Shown one piece after another: positions 1 through 10,899 of a stretch of 64,000 nt of DNA. The notes below the pieces were generated by a model. It was not told where the DNA came from and did no database searches. It saw only the letters and a program-made list of their open reading frames with translations. Location: assembly GCA_030144725.1 (NCBI GenBank), contig JASKMD010000015.1, positions 3,477,425 to 3,541,424 of the forward strand. The letters are read 5' to 3'. This stretch comes from Haematococcus lacustris. Taxonomy: Eukaryota > Chlorophyta > Chlorophyceae > Chlamydomonadales > Haematococcaceae. Made by a program: the position numbers and the translations under genes. The stretch's first letter is position 1. Each line of letters starts with the position of its first letter.

Positions 1-61
1 CCCCTCTGCCCCATTGCCCACCCCCCACAGCCCCCTCCCCCCCGCCTGGCGCTGCCCCCAG

Positions 62-3000
62 GTGTTCCCGGGCGCCACCCACCGCCGCTTTGAGCACTCC
101 CTGGGCGTGTGCCACAAGGCGTGGGAGTGTGCGGAGCGCATCTGGAGGGGGCAGCGCCGGGTGCGGCCTGGGGCGGTCAGGGACACATGCCGGGGGGTCG
201 GGACCAGGCAGCTGCACTAGGGGAGGGACAGGGTGGGGCGGGTGGGGCGGGGTGGGGCGGGGTGGGGTGGGGTGGGGCGGGGTGGGTTCACAATAGGTCA
301 GTGCTGCTCTGGGCTGGGCCCCCCAAAGCATGCACAACTGTTCGACTGGACCAGGCAGCTGCCTTGGGGCTGGGGCGGGTGGGGTCCGCTTCAAAGTAGG
401 GCCTGTCACGGGTCAGTGCAGCGATGCAGCTGCCCGAAGCAGCTACCAAGTGTCTACCAACCGCCAAGTGCCAACTACCTTGCCCCCACGACCCCTGACC
501 CCTCCCCCCCTCCCCCTTCCCCCTTGCCTGGCTGTGTTTCAGACTGAGGCGCGGTCCAGGCAGCGCTCCAGCAGCGTGTTGGTGGACATGGACCGGCGCG
601 ACATCCTGGTGGTCGCTCTTGCAGGCAAGCCACGCCAGGCCAGCCACCACAACAGGCAGACTGGGGCAGGGGGGTAAGGGCAGGGGGGGTAGGGCAGGGG
701 GGGTAAGGGCCGGGGGGGAGGGAGCAGGTGTCAGCCGTCAGACGGGCGCATGCTGGGGTCAGGTTGAGCCGCTGCTCAGGCTACCCAGGGGGTGAGGGAG
801 CGGGTGGGTCAGACGGGCGCAAGGGACTGTCACTGCCAAGTCTGTCCAGTAGGACTCCTTGACTACCCATGACGATGATGATGATGGGGTCCGACCCTGC
901 TTGTTGGGGGGTGCGTTGGCATCAGGGGAGTTCAGGTGTGACCTGCCAGCATGGGGTGTGACCTGGGTATCTGTGGATGTGTGTGACGCTGTGTGACTGC
1001 AGGCTTGTGTCATGACCTGGGCCATGGTCCCTTCAGCCATGTGTGAGTCCATGGCCTACCCGCCGCTTGCCCACCCGCCTGCCCACCCGCCTGCCCACTT
1101 TCCGTGGCCTAACTGCCAAACTGGCTAACTGCCGGCCGGCCTGTGCAACTGCCTCCTAGGTGGCCAGGACCTCTGACTGACCCTGCTCCTGTCCCATGTC
1201 ATGACTGCTGCTGTCTGCCTGCAGCTTTGACAAGGAGTTCCTGACGCGCAAAAACATCACTGATTGGTGAGGCAGGCAACCCCTAGGAGTGTAGGCAACC
1301 ACAACGCCTGAGCCCAACTGCACACAACGTGCCCAATGCGCGGAATGCCCACCTCCCCAATCCCCCTTCCCCGTGCCCCCTCCCCCAATCTCCCCTCCCT
1401 CTCCCCCTCCTTCCACTCCCCATCCAAACCCCTCTTCACACACCCACCACCTTCCCTTACTCTCTCAATGCCCCCGTCCCTCCTGCTGCCAACCCCTGCC
1501 GCCCCCTGCTGCCCCCTGCCGCCCCCTGCCAGCCCCTGCCAGCCCCTGCCGCCCCCTGCTGCCCCCTGCTGCCCCCTGCCAACCCCTGCCGCCCCCTGCC
1601 AGCCCCTGCCAGCCCCTGCCGCCCCCTGCTGCCCCCTGCTGCCCCCTGCCAACCCCTGCCGCCCCCTGCCAGCCCCTGCCAGCCCCTGCCGCCCCCTGGC
1701 AGGGAGCATGAGGAGATGAGCTGCAAGCTGGTGGACTACATCAGAGACACCGCCTACATTGACGAGGACACCCTAACAAAGCAGGAGTCCCAGCTGGTGA
1801 GGGGCGGCCCGCACCCCCACCCTACCCTTGGCCTCACCCTGCAGCCTCAGTGGCGGCCCTGGCACTGAGACTGTCACCAGCATGGCCACCAGACCAAAGG
1901 GACAGCAGCCAGGGCCAGGCCTGGTTCATGCTCAACCCCACGCCCCCTTGGGACCCCACGCCCCCTTGGGGCAACACCTGGGGCGCTGCAGGCCACTGGC
2001 AGGCCACAGAGGCAGGGGTGGCGGGAGGGCAGGACTCTTGCAGGGCCAGGCGCTGCACACAGCCCCGTCGCCAGCTCCACTTCATCCCTTAGCCTCCAGC
2101 CCTTAGCAGCTCTGGGACAAAGGCTGGCCTCGCCCCTGCTCCCTCATCGCGCGCCCCCTGCTACCCTGCCGCTTGGCTGCATTCACGATAGTATGGCACG
2201 GGTGGCGGGAGGGCAGGTGCCTAGCCGCCAGTGTTCTTCTTTAGCGTGTTATATAACGTTCGCTATGAAATGCCATGTTGCGCTATGAAACGGGCGCTTT
2301 GCGAACTGCGGTATCGCGCGTCGCGCTATGCGAAACGACATTTGACCTGCGTATCCCCGCGGACTTCGTTGACCCGTTGACCTGAACCATGAATTGAAAC
2401 CTGAGCCAAGTATGGTCGCGCTGCGAACTCGATGGTATGATTCTCAGCCATGTCACTGTGCTCTAAAAAATCCGAAACTTGGTAAAACAACAAAAAACTG
2501 ATAGCCAGCCCCCAGCAGGGCACTGCACACATGGCCCACAAGGCTTACGACTGTGCATTCACGACAGTACAGGAGGCAGAGGTGGGCTGAGGGCATGCAC
2601 ACACGGTCACTCGCTACACGGGTCCCTGAGACAAGGCTGGCAGGGCCCGGTGTGCTGGCCACTGCTGCTGCCTGTGTGCTGGGTAACTGCACAAGGGCCC
2701 TTGGCTGCCCCTTAGCCCCCACCTCCCTAACCTAGACTTGCACCACCCAGTGGGTCCCCCATTGTTGCTGTCGGCCTGTGTGCTGCTGCTGCGGCTGCTG
2801 CGGTGTCTGTAGGTGCAGGATCTGATTGTGGGCGATGCCAGCAAGGCTCGGCCGCAGAAGGTGAGGCGCACCAGCCCTTCATGATGGCGTACAGCCTTGA
2901 TACAAGCATGGCACCCAGCCCCCTGGCCCTGGCCCTGGCCCTAGTCCACCTTGTTTCCCTGCCCTCCATTTCCCCCCTATATTTCCCCCCTTATCTGTCT

Positions 3001-6000
3001 CCCCTCCACTTCCACACCCCAGGCTGCCCTCCACTCGTCCTCCCTCCTCCCTCCTCCCTCCCCTCCCCTTCCCCCTGACCCCCTGACCCCCTCACACAGG
3101 CCCTGCTAGTCAGCCCTGCCCCTCCCCTTGGCCCATGCCCTGCAGCGCTTTCTGTTTGACATCGTGGCCAACAAACGCAACGGCATTGACGTGGTGGGTC
3201 AGGAGGGTGGCAGGCAAGCGGCGCCAGGTACCCCCCTGGTGGTGTGTTCACACATCCCTTGTGGTGTGGTCACACATCACACCTAAGGAACGCAAAGGAA
3301 GGGCACCACTGGGGCCAGGCTCCGTCACCTTCTCACTGCCTTCTGTCTCACACCGCCCCCTTACACTACCTATCAGGGAAGGACGTGTGTATGTCGCACT
3401 CTTCTCTGATCTGTGACATTTGTGCCAATGTCTCCCTCATTCGCGTAGGGCACCATGCCTTCCTCTCACTCTTTGCTACACTGGGGGCTCACACTATACC
3501 ACACATCACTCCACCATGCCACACCCATCCGCCATGCCATAGACCATATGTCCAGCTGTGGACCCTGCATGGCAAGTGTGGGCAAGTGGGGGTGAGGAGT
3601 GAGAGGGGTGAGAGGAGTGGTGAGTGCAGGACAAGGCCGACTACCTGGAGCGTGATGCACAGTTTTGCAACGTCAAGATCTCGTGTGACTTTCAACGTCT
3701 CATGCGCTTCAGCCAGGTCTGCCCCTGCCCCTGCCCCTGCCCCTGCCCCTGCCCCTGCCCCTGCCCCTGCCCCTGCCCCTGCCCCTGCCCCTGCCCCTGC
3801 CCCTGCCCCTGCCCCTGCCCCTGCCCCTGCCCCTGCCCCTGCCCCTGCCCCTACCCCTACCCCTGCCCCTGCCCCCAGCCCCTGCTCCCGCTCCTCCCGC
3901 TGCCCCTGCCCCGCTGTGGTTGCTGGAGGTGGGTCTGTTGGCGGTGTGTGCAGGTCATTGACGGGGAGATCTGCTACAAGAAGAGCGAGTACAACAACAT
4001 CGTGGAGCTGTTCACGTCAAGGGCCAGCATGCACCGCCGAGTATACACGCACAAGTAGGGGGGCGCCCTGGAGGGGTCATGCAGGGGGGGCGGCGGCAGG
4101 GATGGCACAGGCCTAAGGGGGGGAAGGGTCGCAGAGATGGTCATGGTAGGGAAGGGACAGGCGGGGTGGGGGGGGGGGGGCAAGGGAGGTGGTGGCAGGG
4201 TAGGGGCGGGATGAGGGGGTGGGGGGGCGCAAAGGGGGGGCAGCCAGGGCGGGGAGGTTGGGAGGGGGGCCGCAGGTTGGGGTGTGGAGTGGAGTGGCGC
4301 GCATGAGATGTGGAGTGGTAGGCTGCTGGTGTGCCTTTGGTGACACACCCAAGCTCAGCAGCAGACCGAAGCAGCCCCAGCCGTTGTCAGGGCCTAGCAG
4401 TGTGGAGCCAGGGACCTAGCCAGTTAGCTAGGGACCAGCAGCCAGCCAGCCAGCGTCAGGCCCTGCCCCCCTGCCCCCCTGCCCCCCTGCCCCCCTGCCC
4501 TGGCCCTGCTCACCCCCTGCACCCTCGAGCCACCCCCAGTAGTCTCACCCCCCTTGGCTGTGGTGGCTGCAGGAAGGCCAAGGCCATCGAGTTCATGGTG
4601 GTGGATGCGCTGATTGAGGCGGATGAGGTGAGGGCGGCAGGCAACGGGGGGAAGGGGAGTAGGGGGGGGCCCAGGGAGCAGCCAGGGGGGAGTCTGGCTG
4701 AGGGGTGACAGCAGGGACTAGGGGCCCACCCACCCACCCACCCACCCACCCACCCACCCACCCACCCACCCACCCACCCACCCACCCACCCACCCACCCA
4801 CCCACCCACCCACCCACCCACCCACCCACCCACCCACCCACCCGCTCGTCTACCCCATCAAGCCTCCCCCCTCCCCCCCCTGACCCCATCGCCTGCACCC
4901 TCCCACCAGCTGCACGATGCCCTCATGCACCTTCTGCTTCAGGTGCTTGGGCTGAGTGCGAACCTGTACGACCCAGCAGAGTTCATCAGGTTCGATGATA
5001 CCTTGCTGCGAACGGTGAGCCTCCACGGGCAGCAGGGGCAGCAGGGGCAGCAGGGGCAGCAGGGGGCAGCAGGGGCAGCAGGGGCAGCAGGGGGCAGCAG
5101 GGGCAGCAGGGGCAGCAGGGGCAGCAGGGGGCAGCAGGGGCAGCAGGGGCAGCAGGGGCAGCAGGGGGCAGCAGGGGCAGCAGGGGCAGCAGGGGCAGCA
5201 GGGGCGGCAGGGGCAGCAGGGGCAGCAGGGGCAGCAGGGGGCGGCAGGGGCAGCAGGGGCAGCAGGGGGCGGCAGTGTTCAGGTGCTCAACCCAGCGACT
5301 GCAGCCCTGCACGAGGGCGAGTGCTCAGGTCCAGGCGCTAGCTCAGGCTATCCCGCCCTGGCAATCGTGTGCTCTGCTCACCCACCCCGCCCTGGACCTC
5401 TCCACAGTGGGCTGTCTCCACAGAGGCCATCAAGCCACCGCATGGCGCCCCTGCCCGCCCGCCTGCCCGCCTGCCTGCCCGCCCGCCTGCCCGCCTGCCC
5501 GCCCGCCTTAGATTGAGCACTACCACAAGATGCACCGCGGCGCAGTCCTGGACGGCGCGGACAAGCCCCTCAGGGACGCCCAGGCCATCATCCAGCGCTT
5601 GCGGCGCCGCGACCTGTACATGTTCGTCAATGAGGTGCGGGGCAGCAGGGGGGCAAGGGGGAGTGCCAAGCAGGCGGGCGGGCGGGCGCACAGGTGGGCA
5701 GGCGGGCGGGCGGGCGGGCGGGCGGGCGGGCAGGCGGGGAGGGCAGCAGGCGAGTGGTTTGGGAGTGGCTGCGGGGGGGGCTAGGACCCAGATGGTGGCA
5801 CCCCTCCCCCACACCACACCATGGCGGCCCCATGGCGCGCCCCCCTTCAGCCCCCAGCCCCCAGCCTGACCCCCTCCCGTGAGCCCGACCCACCCCACCC
5901 CACCCCACCCCACCCCACCCCACCCTACCCCACCCCACCCCACCCCACCCCACACCCCGACCCCCACCACCTGCTGGCACTTGCCAGCTCCCCAACCCCC

Positions 6001-8917
6001 CACTGACTGCCATCAGGGCACATGCAGCGCCCCCCTGCCCCTCCCTCCAACCCCACCAGTCGCCGCCACCCCCCACCGCCGCCACCCCCCACCGCCGCCA
6101 CCCCCCCTAAGCTGCTCTCCCCGCCTGCTGACCTGGCCCCCCCCGCTGCAGGTGGCGGTGCCGGATTTCGTGGTCAGCAATGGCTACCGGCCGCCCAGCG
6201 CTGAGGACCTGTGCAGCTACTTCCCTGGTGACGGCATCACCCACCTGGACCCTAAACTGGTGGGTGGGGCGCACGCACCCGCCACCACCACCACCACCAC
6301 CACCACCACCACGCCACCACCTGCAGCGGCAGCGGCAGCACCACCTGCGCCACCTGTACCTGCACCACCTGCAGCGGCAGCAGCACGGTGGCAGCACCAG
6401 CAGCAGCACCACCAGCAGCAGCGGCAGCAGCAGCAGCAGCAGCAGCAGCAACCCTCAGCCGCCATGAAGGGTGATGACAGGGGGAGGGCGAGGTAGGCAG
6501 GGCTGGGGGGGTCAGTAGGTGGTGGTGGGACGCACCCTCCAGGTGGGGAGGTGGGGAGTCCAGGGAGTGCAGGGGGTGCTGGTGCCAGTGGGCCTGTTCA
6601 GCTAGACCAAGAAGGGGGGCAAGGGGAGGGGTGGGGCAAGGGGAGGGGAGGGGAGGGGGGAGGCAAGGGGAGGGGGGGGAGTGTGGGGGCCTGGTTGTTG
6701 CTGCACAGCAGCAGGCCCCTTCGAACCTCTCCTTCACTCGCTTCCTTCCCACAACGACTCCCCTTCCCCTGGCTCCTTGTTGCCCCCTTTTCCCCTCTGC
6801 CCCCCTCCCCGCTGCCCTCCTCCTCTCCCCCACCCACCACCCACTGAACCCTGCTCTCTTCCCTACCCTCCCCTCCCCCTCCGTGTCCCTCTATGCAATG
6901 ACGTCAGGTCATCATCCAGCTGAACGAGATCAACTTTGGCATGAAGCACAAGAACCCGCTGGACCATGTCAGCTTCTTTGAGACCTTCGACTGCCAGGAG
7001 AAGTGGGTAGGCACCCTCACCCCCTGCCCCCCCTCACCCCCTGCTACACTAGCCTTACACTGGCTCGACGGCATACCACTCCTAGGTGTGGGTGGGCAGC
7101 ACCCCATGCACCCCATGCACTCAACAACGGCCCGCCTGCCCGCCCGCCCAGCTTGCGGTCCGCTGCCCTGCTGCTGTGCAGCCCCCCCCCCTCCTACTGT
7201 GCTGCTGCCTGGCGCCTGACTGCAGGGAGCCACTGGACGCCAGAGACATGGGCGGCATGAGAGTGCAAGTCTTCCAGGTCGGGCGGGGCGGGGCGGGGCG
7301 GGGCGGGGCTAGGGCGGAGTTGGGGTGGGGGTGGCAGGGGGAACGGAGGAGGGGCACAAATCATGAGGCGGATTGGTCTGCCACCCCTGTCTGCTGGCCC
7401 CTCAGTGCCCCTAGAGCCAGCACTCACCTAGCTCGTGGCGAAGACCAGGCCAGGGTGGCGTGAAGTAAGGCCAGGCCCTGGTGCCAGAGTGGCGTGAGCC
7501 CAGCCCCTGAGGCAGCCAGGGAGGCCAGGCTGGCCCTGATCGCGCCCCCGCCCCACCCGCCCCCCTCACGCCCTCACTGCCAGGGACTCAGCGCCTAGGC
7601 GCCCGCCTGCCGCCCTGCAGGATTGTGTGCTTCGCGTGTACTACCGGCGCAATGACGAGCGCGTGAGGATCGCACTGTCAGAGGCGCTGTCGGCCTACAT
7701 CAAGGAACACTTTGGCGACCAGGTGGGGGGGGCCCGGCTCCAGCCCTTGCAGCAGCGCGTGGGGACCCTCCCTGCCCTGCCCTGTGGCCCTCCCCTTCCT
7801 CTGGCTAGGGCGGTTCCCCCCAAACCAATATTAGTTCTCATATGAGCTTGTATCAGCTCATCTTAGCTCTTGATTAGCTCATACTAATTCATATGAGCTC
7901 ATATCAGCTCCCAATTAGCTCATATCAGCTCCCGCCGCTTTAGCTTTATATTAGCTCATACATGAGCTAATATTAGCATTTTAGCCCGAAACTTATGTTA
8001 GCGGGCACGCCCTGGCTCTGGCCCTGCACCGCTCCCCTCACGTCCCCCCTCACGCCTCGCCACTGCTCAAGCCGCCCTGCACCCTCGCCCCTCCCTACCC
8101 CCTCCCTCAGCCTTCAACCACCACCAGCCGAGCAATGATGCAGCAGCCAGGCAGCTGTACTGCCCCTCTCATGCTCAGCAAGGAACTCAGACCTGCCCAT
8201 ATCCCTCATTGATCCCCGTCACTGCTGCTAGGCCTCTGTAGCGTAGCCCTGGCCCAGCCCCTCTGCCAGCATATGACGTTGTGTGAGAAGTGTGCAAAGG
8301 TGCTGCCATGCCTCACCGCACCGCTGCAGGCGCCCAAGCCCATGGCCACACCTGCCAAGGGTCGCCGGAAATCCAACCCCCTCAGCTGTGGCGGGGCCGC
8401 CGGCTTGTCGCACAGCGGGAACTTTGGCGCTTGCATGCCGGCCAACAGCGCGGGCTCAGGGCCCCTGGATCGCTCCCGCCGGGCGTCGCTCAGCAATGGA
8501 GGCGCCAGCAAGGCCGTGGAATCCAAGGAGCAGTTGCCGGAAGGAACCTCCACTTCGGGCGCGCCCGCGGCTCGGCTCACCGCGGAGCAGCTTCGCCATG
8601 CCAACCGGGCGGTTCTGCAGGGCGGTGCATTGGAGCCGTTGCCGTCGTTGCCGTCTGTGAGTACGCTGGAGGAGTTGCCGGTGGCCTCGACGCCGGCAGC
8701 TGGCAACGCGCAGAAGAGCGCTTGCGGGCTGCTGGGCAACGGCAGGGCGCTTGAGTTTGACCCACCGGGACAGCCGGGAGACGAGGCGGTCGCGGATACG
8801 GACGGCGGAGTTGAGCTCGCCGGGGTCGGCGCGTCTGCAGCACGACCCGGGAAGCGGAGGCGTAGCTTGGTGCAGGCCTTCGGGAACCAACCGCTGCTGC
8901 CGCTGCAGGGCCAATGA
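62..8917 (+). CDS. SAMHD1: SAMHD1-like HD-domain deoxynucleotide triphosphohydrolase (5' partial)
   Basis: Family role: SAMHD1 hydrolyses dNTPs to nucleosides and triphosphate and limits dNTP pools. Seventeen exons are phase-consistent: 62-160, 543-624, 1003-1042, 1225-1266, 1703-1796, 2813-2860, 3146-3193, 3630-3716, 3954-4054, 4573-4627, 4943-5014, 5512-5634, 6152-6259, 6908-7002, 7226-7277, 7621-7722, 8330-8917, giving 611 residues plus stop. Visible motifs: VFPGATHRRFEHSLGV (first metal His), GLCHDLGHGPFSH (HD pair), WEHEEMS, NKRNGIDVDKADY (metal Asp) and KNPLDHVSF, in the order seen in human SAMHD1. The final exon encodes about 195 residues of low-complexity sequence with a basic GKRRRS stretch that could be nuclear targeting; it has no counterpart I recognise. 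The N-terminus, including any SAM domain, lies outside the window. Intron 625-1002 uses a GC donor. Introns are filled with C-rich repeats and mobile elements. The alternative of a generic HD phosphohydrolase is less likely given the family-specific motifs. Confidence 0.9.
1492..1700. repeat. C-rich 12-nt minisatellite in SAMHD1-like intron
   Basis: Repeats of a unit of the form GCCCCCTGCYRN fill the end of intron 1267-1702, right up to the acceptor of the next exon. They read as Pro/Ala/Cys-rich open frames on the + strand and Gly-rich frames on the - strand, which are composition artefacts and not genes. Confidence 0.85.
2229..2500 (+). mobile_element. hAT-like MITE, copy A (inside SAMHD1-like intron)
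   Basis: This 272-bp AT-richer island lies in intron 1797-2812. It begins CAGTGTTCTTC and ends AAAAAACTG, an imperfect terminal inverted repeat of the CAGTG type seen in hAT elements. The flanking 8-mers ctagccgc and atagccag share TAGCC and may be a decayed 8-bp target duplication. The interior is recognisably homologous to 15179-15460 read on the minus strand: shared blocks include TTTGACCTGC, CCTGAACCATGA, CTGAGCCAAGT and CGCTATGAAA. There is no coding capacity, so it is a non-autonomous element. Confidence 0.6.
3721..3876. repeat. (GCCCCT)n hexamer array in SAMHD1-like intron
   Basis: About 25 tandem copies of GCCCCT with a few variants begin four bases after the donor at 3717. The array is entirely intronic; the Pro-Ala frame it creates is not a gene. 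Confidence 0.9.
4725..4843. repeat. (CCCA)n tetramer array in SAMHD1-like intron
   Basis: About 30 perfect tandem copies of CCCA lie in intron 4628-4942. All reading frames through it are repeat artefacts (Pro-Thr-His or Gly-Trp-Val). Confidence 0.9.
5027..5276. repeat. (GGGGCAGCA)n minisatellite in SAMHD1-like intron
   Basis: About 27 copies of a 9-10 nt unit GGGGCAGCA(G) start shortly after the donor at 5015. Occasional one-base length variants (CAGGGGGCAG) shift the phase of the array. It is intronic. Confidence 0.9.
5640..6310. repeat. GGGC-, CCCCA- and CCA-rich simple repeats around SAMHD1-like exon 6152-6259
   Basis: The intron after 5634 carries GCGGGCGGGC runs (about 5677-5742) and a CCCCA pentamer array (about 5889-5955). 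The intron after 6259 starts with a (CCA)n run at about 6280-6312 and continues into CAG-rich sequence to about 6450. Only 6152-6259 in this stretch is exon. Confidence 0.8.
7826..7990. repeat. AT-rich foldback-like element with AGCTCATAT motifs
   Basis: Intron 7723-8329 contains a sharply AT-rich island built from repeated TTAGCTCATATCAGCTC-like motifs and palindromic CTCATATGAG blocks. It opens with CAATATTAG and closes with CTAATATTAG, so the two ends are short inverted repeats. No protein is encoded. It could be a small foldback MITE; there is no clear target duplication. Confidence 0.5.
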
Positions 8918-8929
8918 CGCGTGCGACCA

Positions 8930-8979
8930 CGTAGATAGGTGGCTTACACCGCTTAAGCCGTCAGCCGTTAGGCTGCTTG
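8930..8979 (-). mobile_element. 50-bp LINE 3'-end stub with 14-bp target-site duplication
   Basis: Positions 8939-8977 are identical over 39 bp to 18340-18378, the 3' end of the LINE at 18333-21977, in the same (minus) orientation. The stub is flanked by perfect 14-bp direct repeats gacgcgtgcgacca at 8916-8929 and 8980-8993, which is a target-site duplication from target-primed reverse transcription. It is therefore an extremely 5'-truncated insertion. It sits 12 bp after the stop codon of the SAMHD1-like gene, and the duplicated target overlaps that stop codon. Confidence 0.85.
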
Positions 8980-8993
8980 GACGCGTGCGACCA

Positions 8994-9763
8994 GGGGACA
9001 CGAGCCACATGAGTAGCTGTGAAGTAGCCAAAGGAGGGTCCGTGCTTGGGCATGGAGCCACATGCAGTTTAGGGGTAGAGCGTGGCAGGGCGAGGTTTAG
9101 AGGGCGGGCACACCGACTTGCGTTCACAATAGACACGCAGTCAGCAATCACCCTGTCAGCACACGTAGCTTGCAGGCGGCGGCGCATTAGAAGGGGAAAC
9201 AGCAGGCAACGGACGGTAAACGGCCGGATTGGCTTGGGTTCCTGATCAGCAAGCTGGATGAACGCGCACTCGGACAGAGTAGGACATCTTGTCAACGTGT
9301 CTTCCGCGCTCGTATGCTTGAAATCAAATAATAACCGACTTTCAAGGCTGCCAGTCAATCTTCCCAGCTGCCGCGCAGCTCTGACGTCTCCTTCGGCTGA
9401 CGTCCAACCAGCTCAGTCCTTCCTCTCGTCCTGTGGCGATGCCAACCTGTAGCTCACGAGGCAACTGCCGGCTTGGAGCTCTCGTACCTTTGCGAGCAGA
9501 GGGGGAGCCATCAGGGTTAGCCACATCAAGCACGAGCATCCAGGTGGCTGCAGTGATGCTGCTACACGCGGCATGTGTGCGAGGATGCAGTTGGGCCGCA
9601 GTGGGGTGGTGGTTGGGAGGGTGGTTAGTGGGTTTAGTTGTGCCTGGGGAGTGGCAAGGGCGGTTGTGGGGCTTGTAATGCTACTTGAACCCGTGCAATG
9701 CATGCCCGCCCTCCTGCCTGACATCAGATCAAGCATGGTCAGGCAGGGGGCAGGGGTGTGACC
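8994..9763. other. Intergenic region, no gene recognised
   Basis: This holds the presumed 3' UTR of the SAMHD1-like gene and the space before the convergent MPC gene. A TGTAA motif, the usual algal polyadenylation signal, occurs near 9676. Short open frames on both strands show no recognisable motif or splice context. Confidence 0.5.
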
Positions 9764-10352
9764 TCACATGAACTTGCGATACAGCTGGTAGCTTCCCGTG
9801 ATTGCCATGAACACCTGCGGCACCAGCAGGGGGGCAGCAGCAACCACATGCCAGGCTGAAGTAGGGTTGCATTGGGGCCACACGTTCCACAATCAGGTCA
9901 GGTCAGGTCGGGTCGGGTCGGGTCGGGTCGGGTCGGATCGGGTCGGGTCAGGTCAGGTCAGGTCAGTATGATGCAAACTCATTGATACAAATGTATTCCA
10001 CCATGCCCACCCTTGCTCCCCTCCTCTCCCAGTTAGCTCCGCTTCTGCCCTGCTGCCCTGTCCCCCTCAACTGGGTCAGGTCGAGACAGGTTGTGGCTGC
10101 CTTGCCCCAGGAGGGCCCAAACTGCGGTGAGGGATTTGAGGGCATATTCCTGGTATTGCCCAGGGTCACATGGTACATGATGCCATGGGGCTTAACACGG
10201 CTTTACTAGACTTTATTAGATTAACTGTTGGGCCCAACAAGACTTTGCTCGATCAGACTTTACCCAGCTTACATTCACCGCCATGAGGTTGTAGTTGATG
10301 GGCGTGATGACCGTGGCATAGCGAGACCAAATGATGCCCGTGGCGGTGATGG
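9764..10352 (-). CDS. MPC2: Mitochondrial pyruvate carrier, MPC2 type (3' exons only)
   Basis: Family role: MPC proteins form a heterodimer in the inner mitochondrial membrane that imports pyruvate. Two minus-strand exons are visible, 10273-10352 and 9764-9814 (stop 9764-9766), with GT-AG borders and matching phases. They encode a 42-residue C-terminus containing TGIIWSRYATVITPINYNL and ITGSYQLYRKF. This matches the conserved MPC motif W(S/A)R(Y/W)...VI.P.N(W/Y)NL...VN...G.YQL.RK, closer to MPC2 than MPC1. The 5' exons must lie in or beyond the N gap at 10400-10899. The gene is convergent with the SAMHD1-like gene. Confidence 0.8.
9896..9965. repeat. (GGTCA/GGTCG)n pentamer array in MPC intron
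   Basis: Fourteen or so tandem GGTCA/GGTCG pentamers lie inside the MPC intron 9815-10272. It is a simple repeat with no sign of function. Confidence 0.85.
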
Positions 10353-10399
10353 CTGCAGGGTGCAGCACATGCACAAACACATACACACTTGCTCACACA

Positions 10400-10899
10400 N
10401 NNNNNNNNNNNNNNNNNNNNNNNNNNNNNNNNNNNNNNNNNNNNNNNNNNNNNNNNNNNNNNNNNNNNNNNNNNNNNNNNNNNNNNNNNNNNNNNNNNNN
10501 NNNNNNNNNNNNNNNNNNNNNNNNNNNNNNNNNNNNNNNNNNNNNNNNNNNNNNNNNNNNNNNNNNNNNNNNNNNNNNNNNNNNNNNNNNNNNNNNNNNN
10601 NNNNNNNNNNNNNNNNNNNNNNNNNNNNNNNNNNNNNNNNNNNNNNNNNNNNNNNNNNNNNNNNNNNNNNNNNNNNNNNNNNNNNNNNNNNNNNNNNNNN
10701 NNNNNNNNNNNNNNNNNNNNNNNNNNNNNNNNNNNNNNNNNNNNNNNNNNNNNNNNNNNNNNNNNNNNNNNNNNNNNNNNNNNNNNNNNNNNNNNNNNNN
10801 NNNNNNNNNNNNNNNNNNNNNNNNNNNNNNNNNNNNNNNNNNNNNNNNNNNNNNNNNNNNNNNNNNNNNNNNNNNNNNNNNNNNNNNNNNNNNNNNNNN
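10400..10899. other. Assembly gap of exactly 500 N
   Basis: The run of N is exactly 500 long, suggesting a placeholder of unknown true size. It removes the 5' exons of the minus-strand MPC gene and everything upstream of the visible C-terminal part of the PF6/SPAG17 homologue, so the joint could hide many kilobases or be a scaffolding error. Confidence 0.95.
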
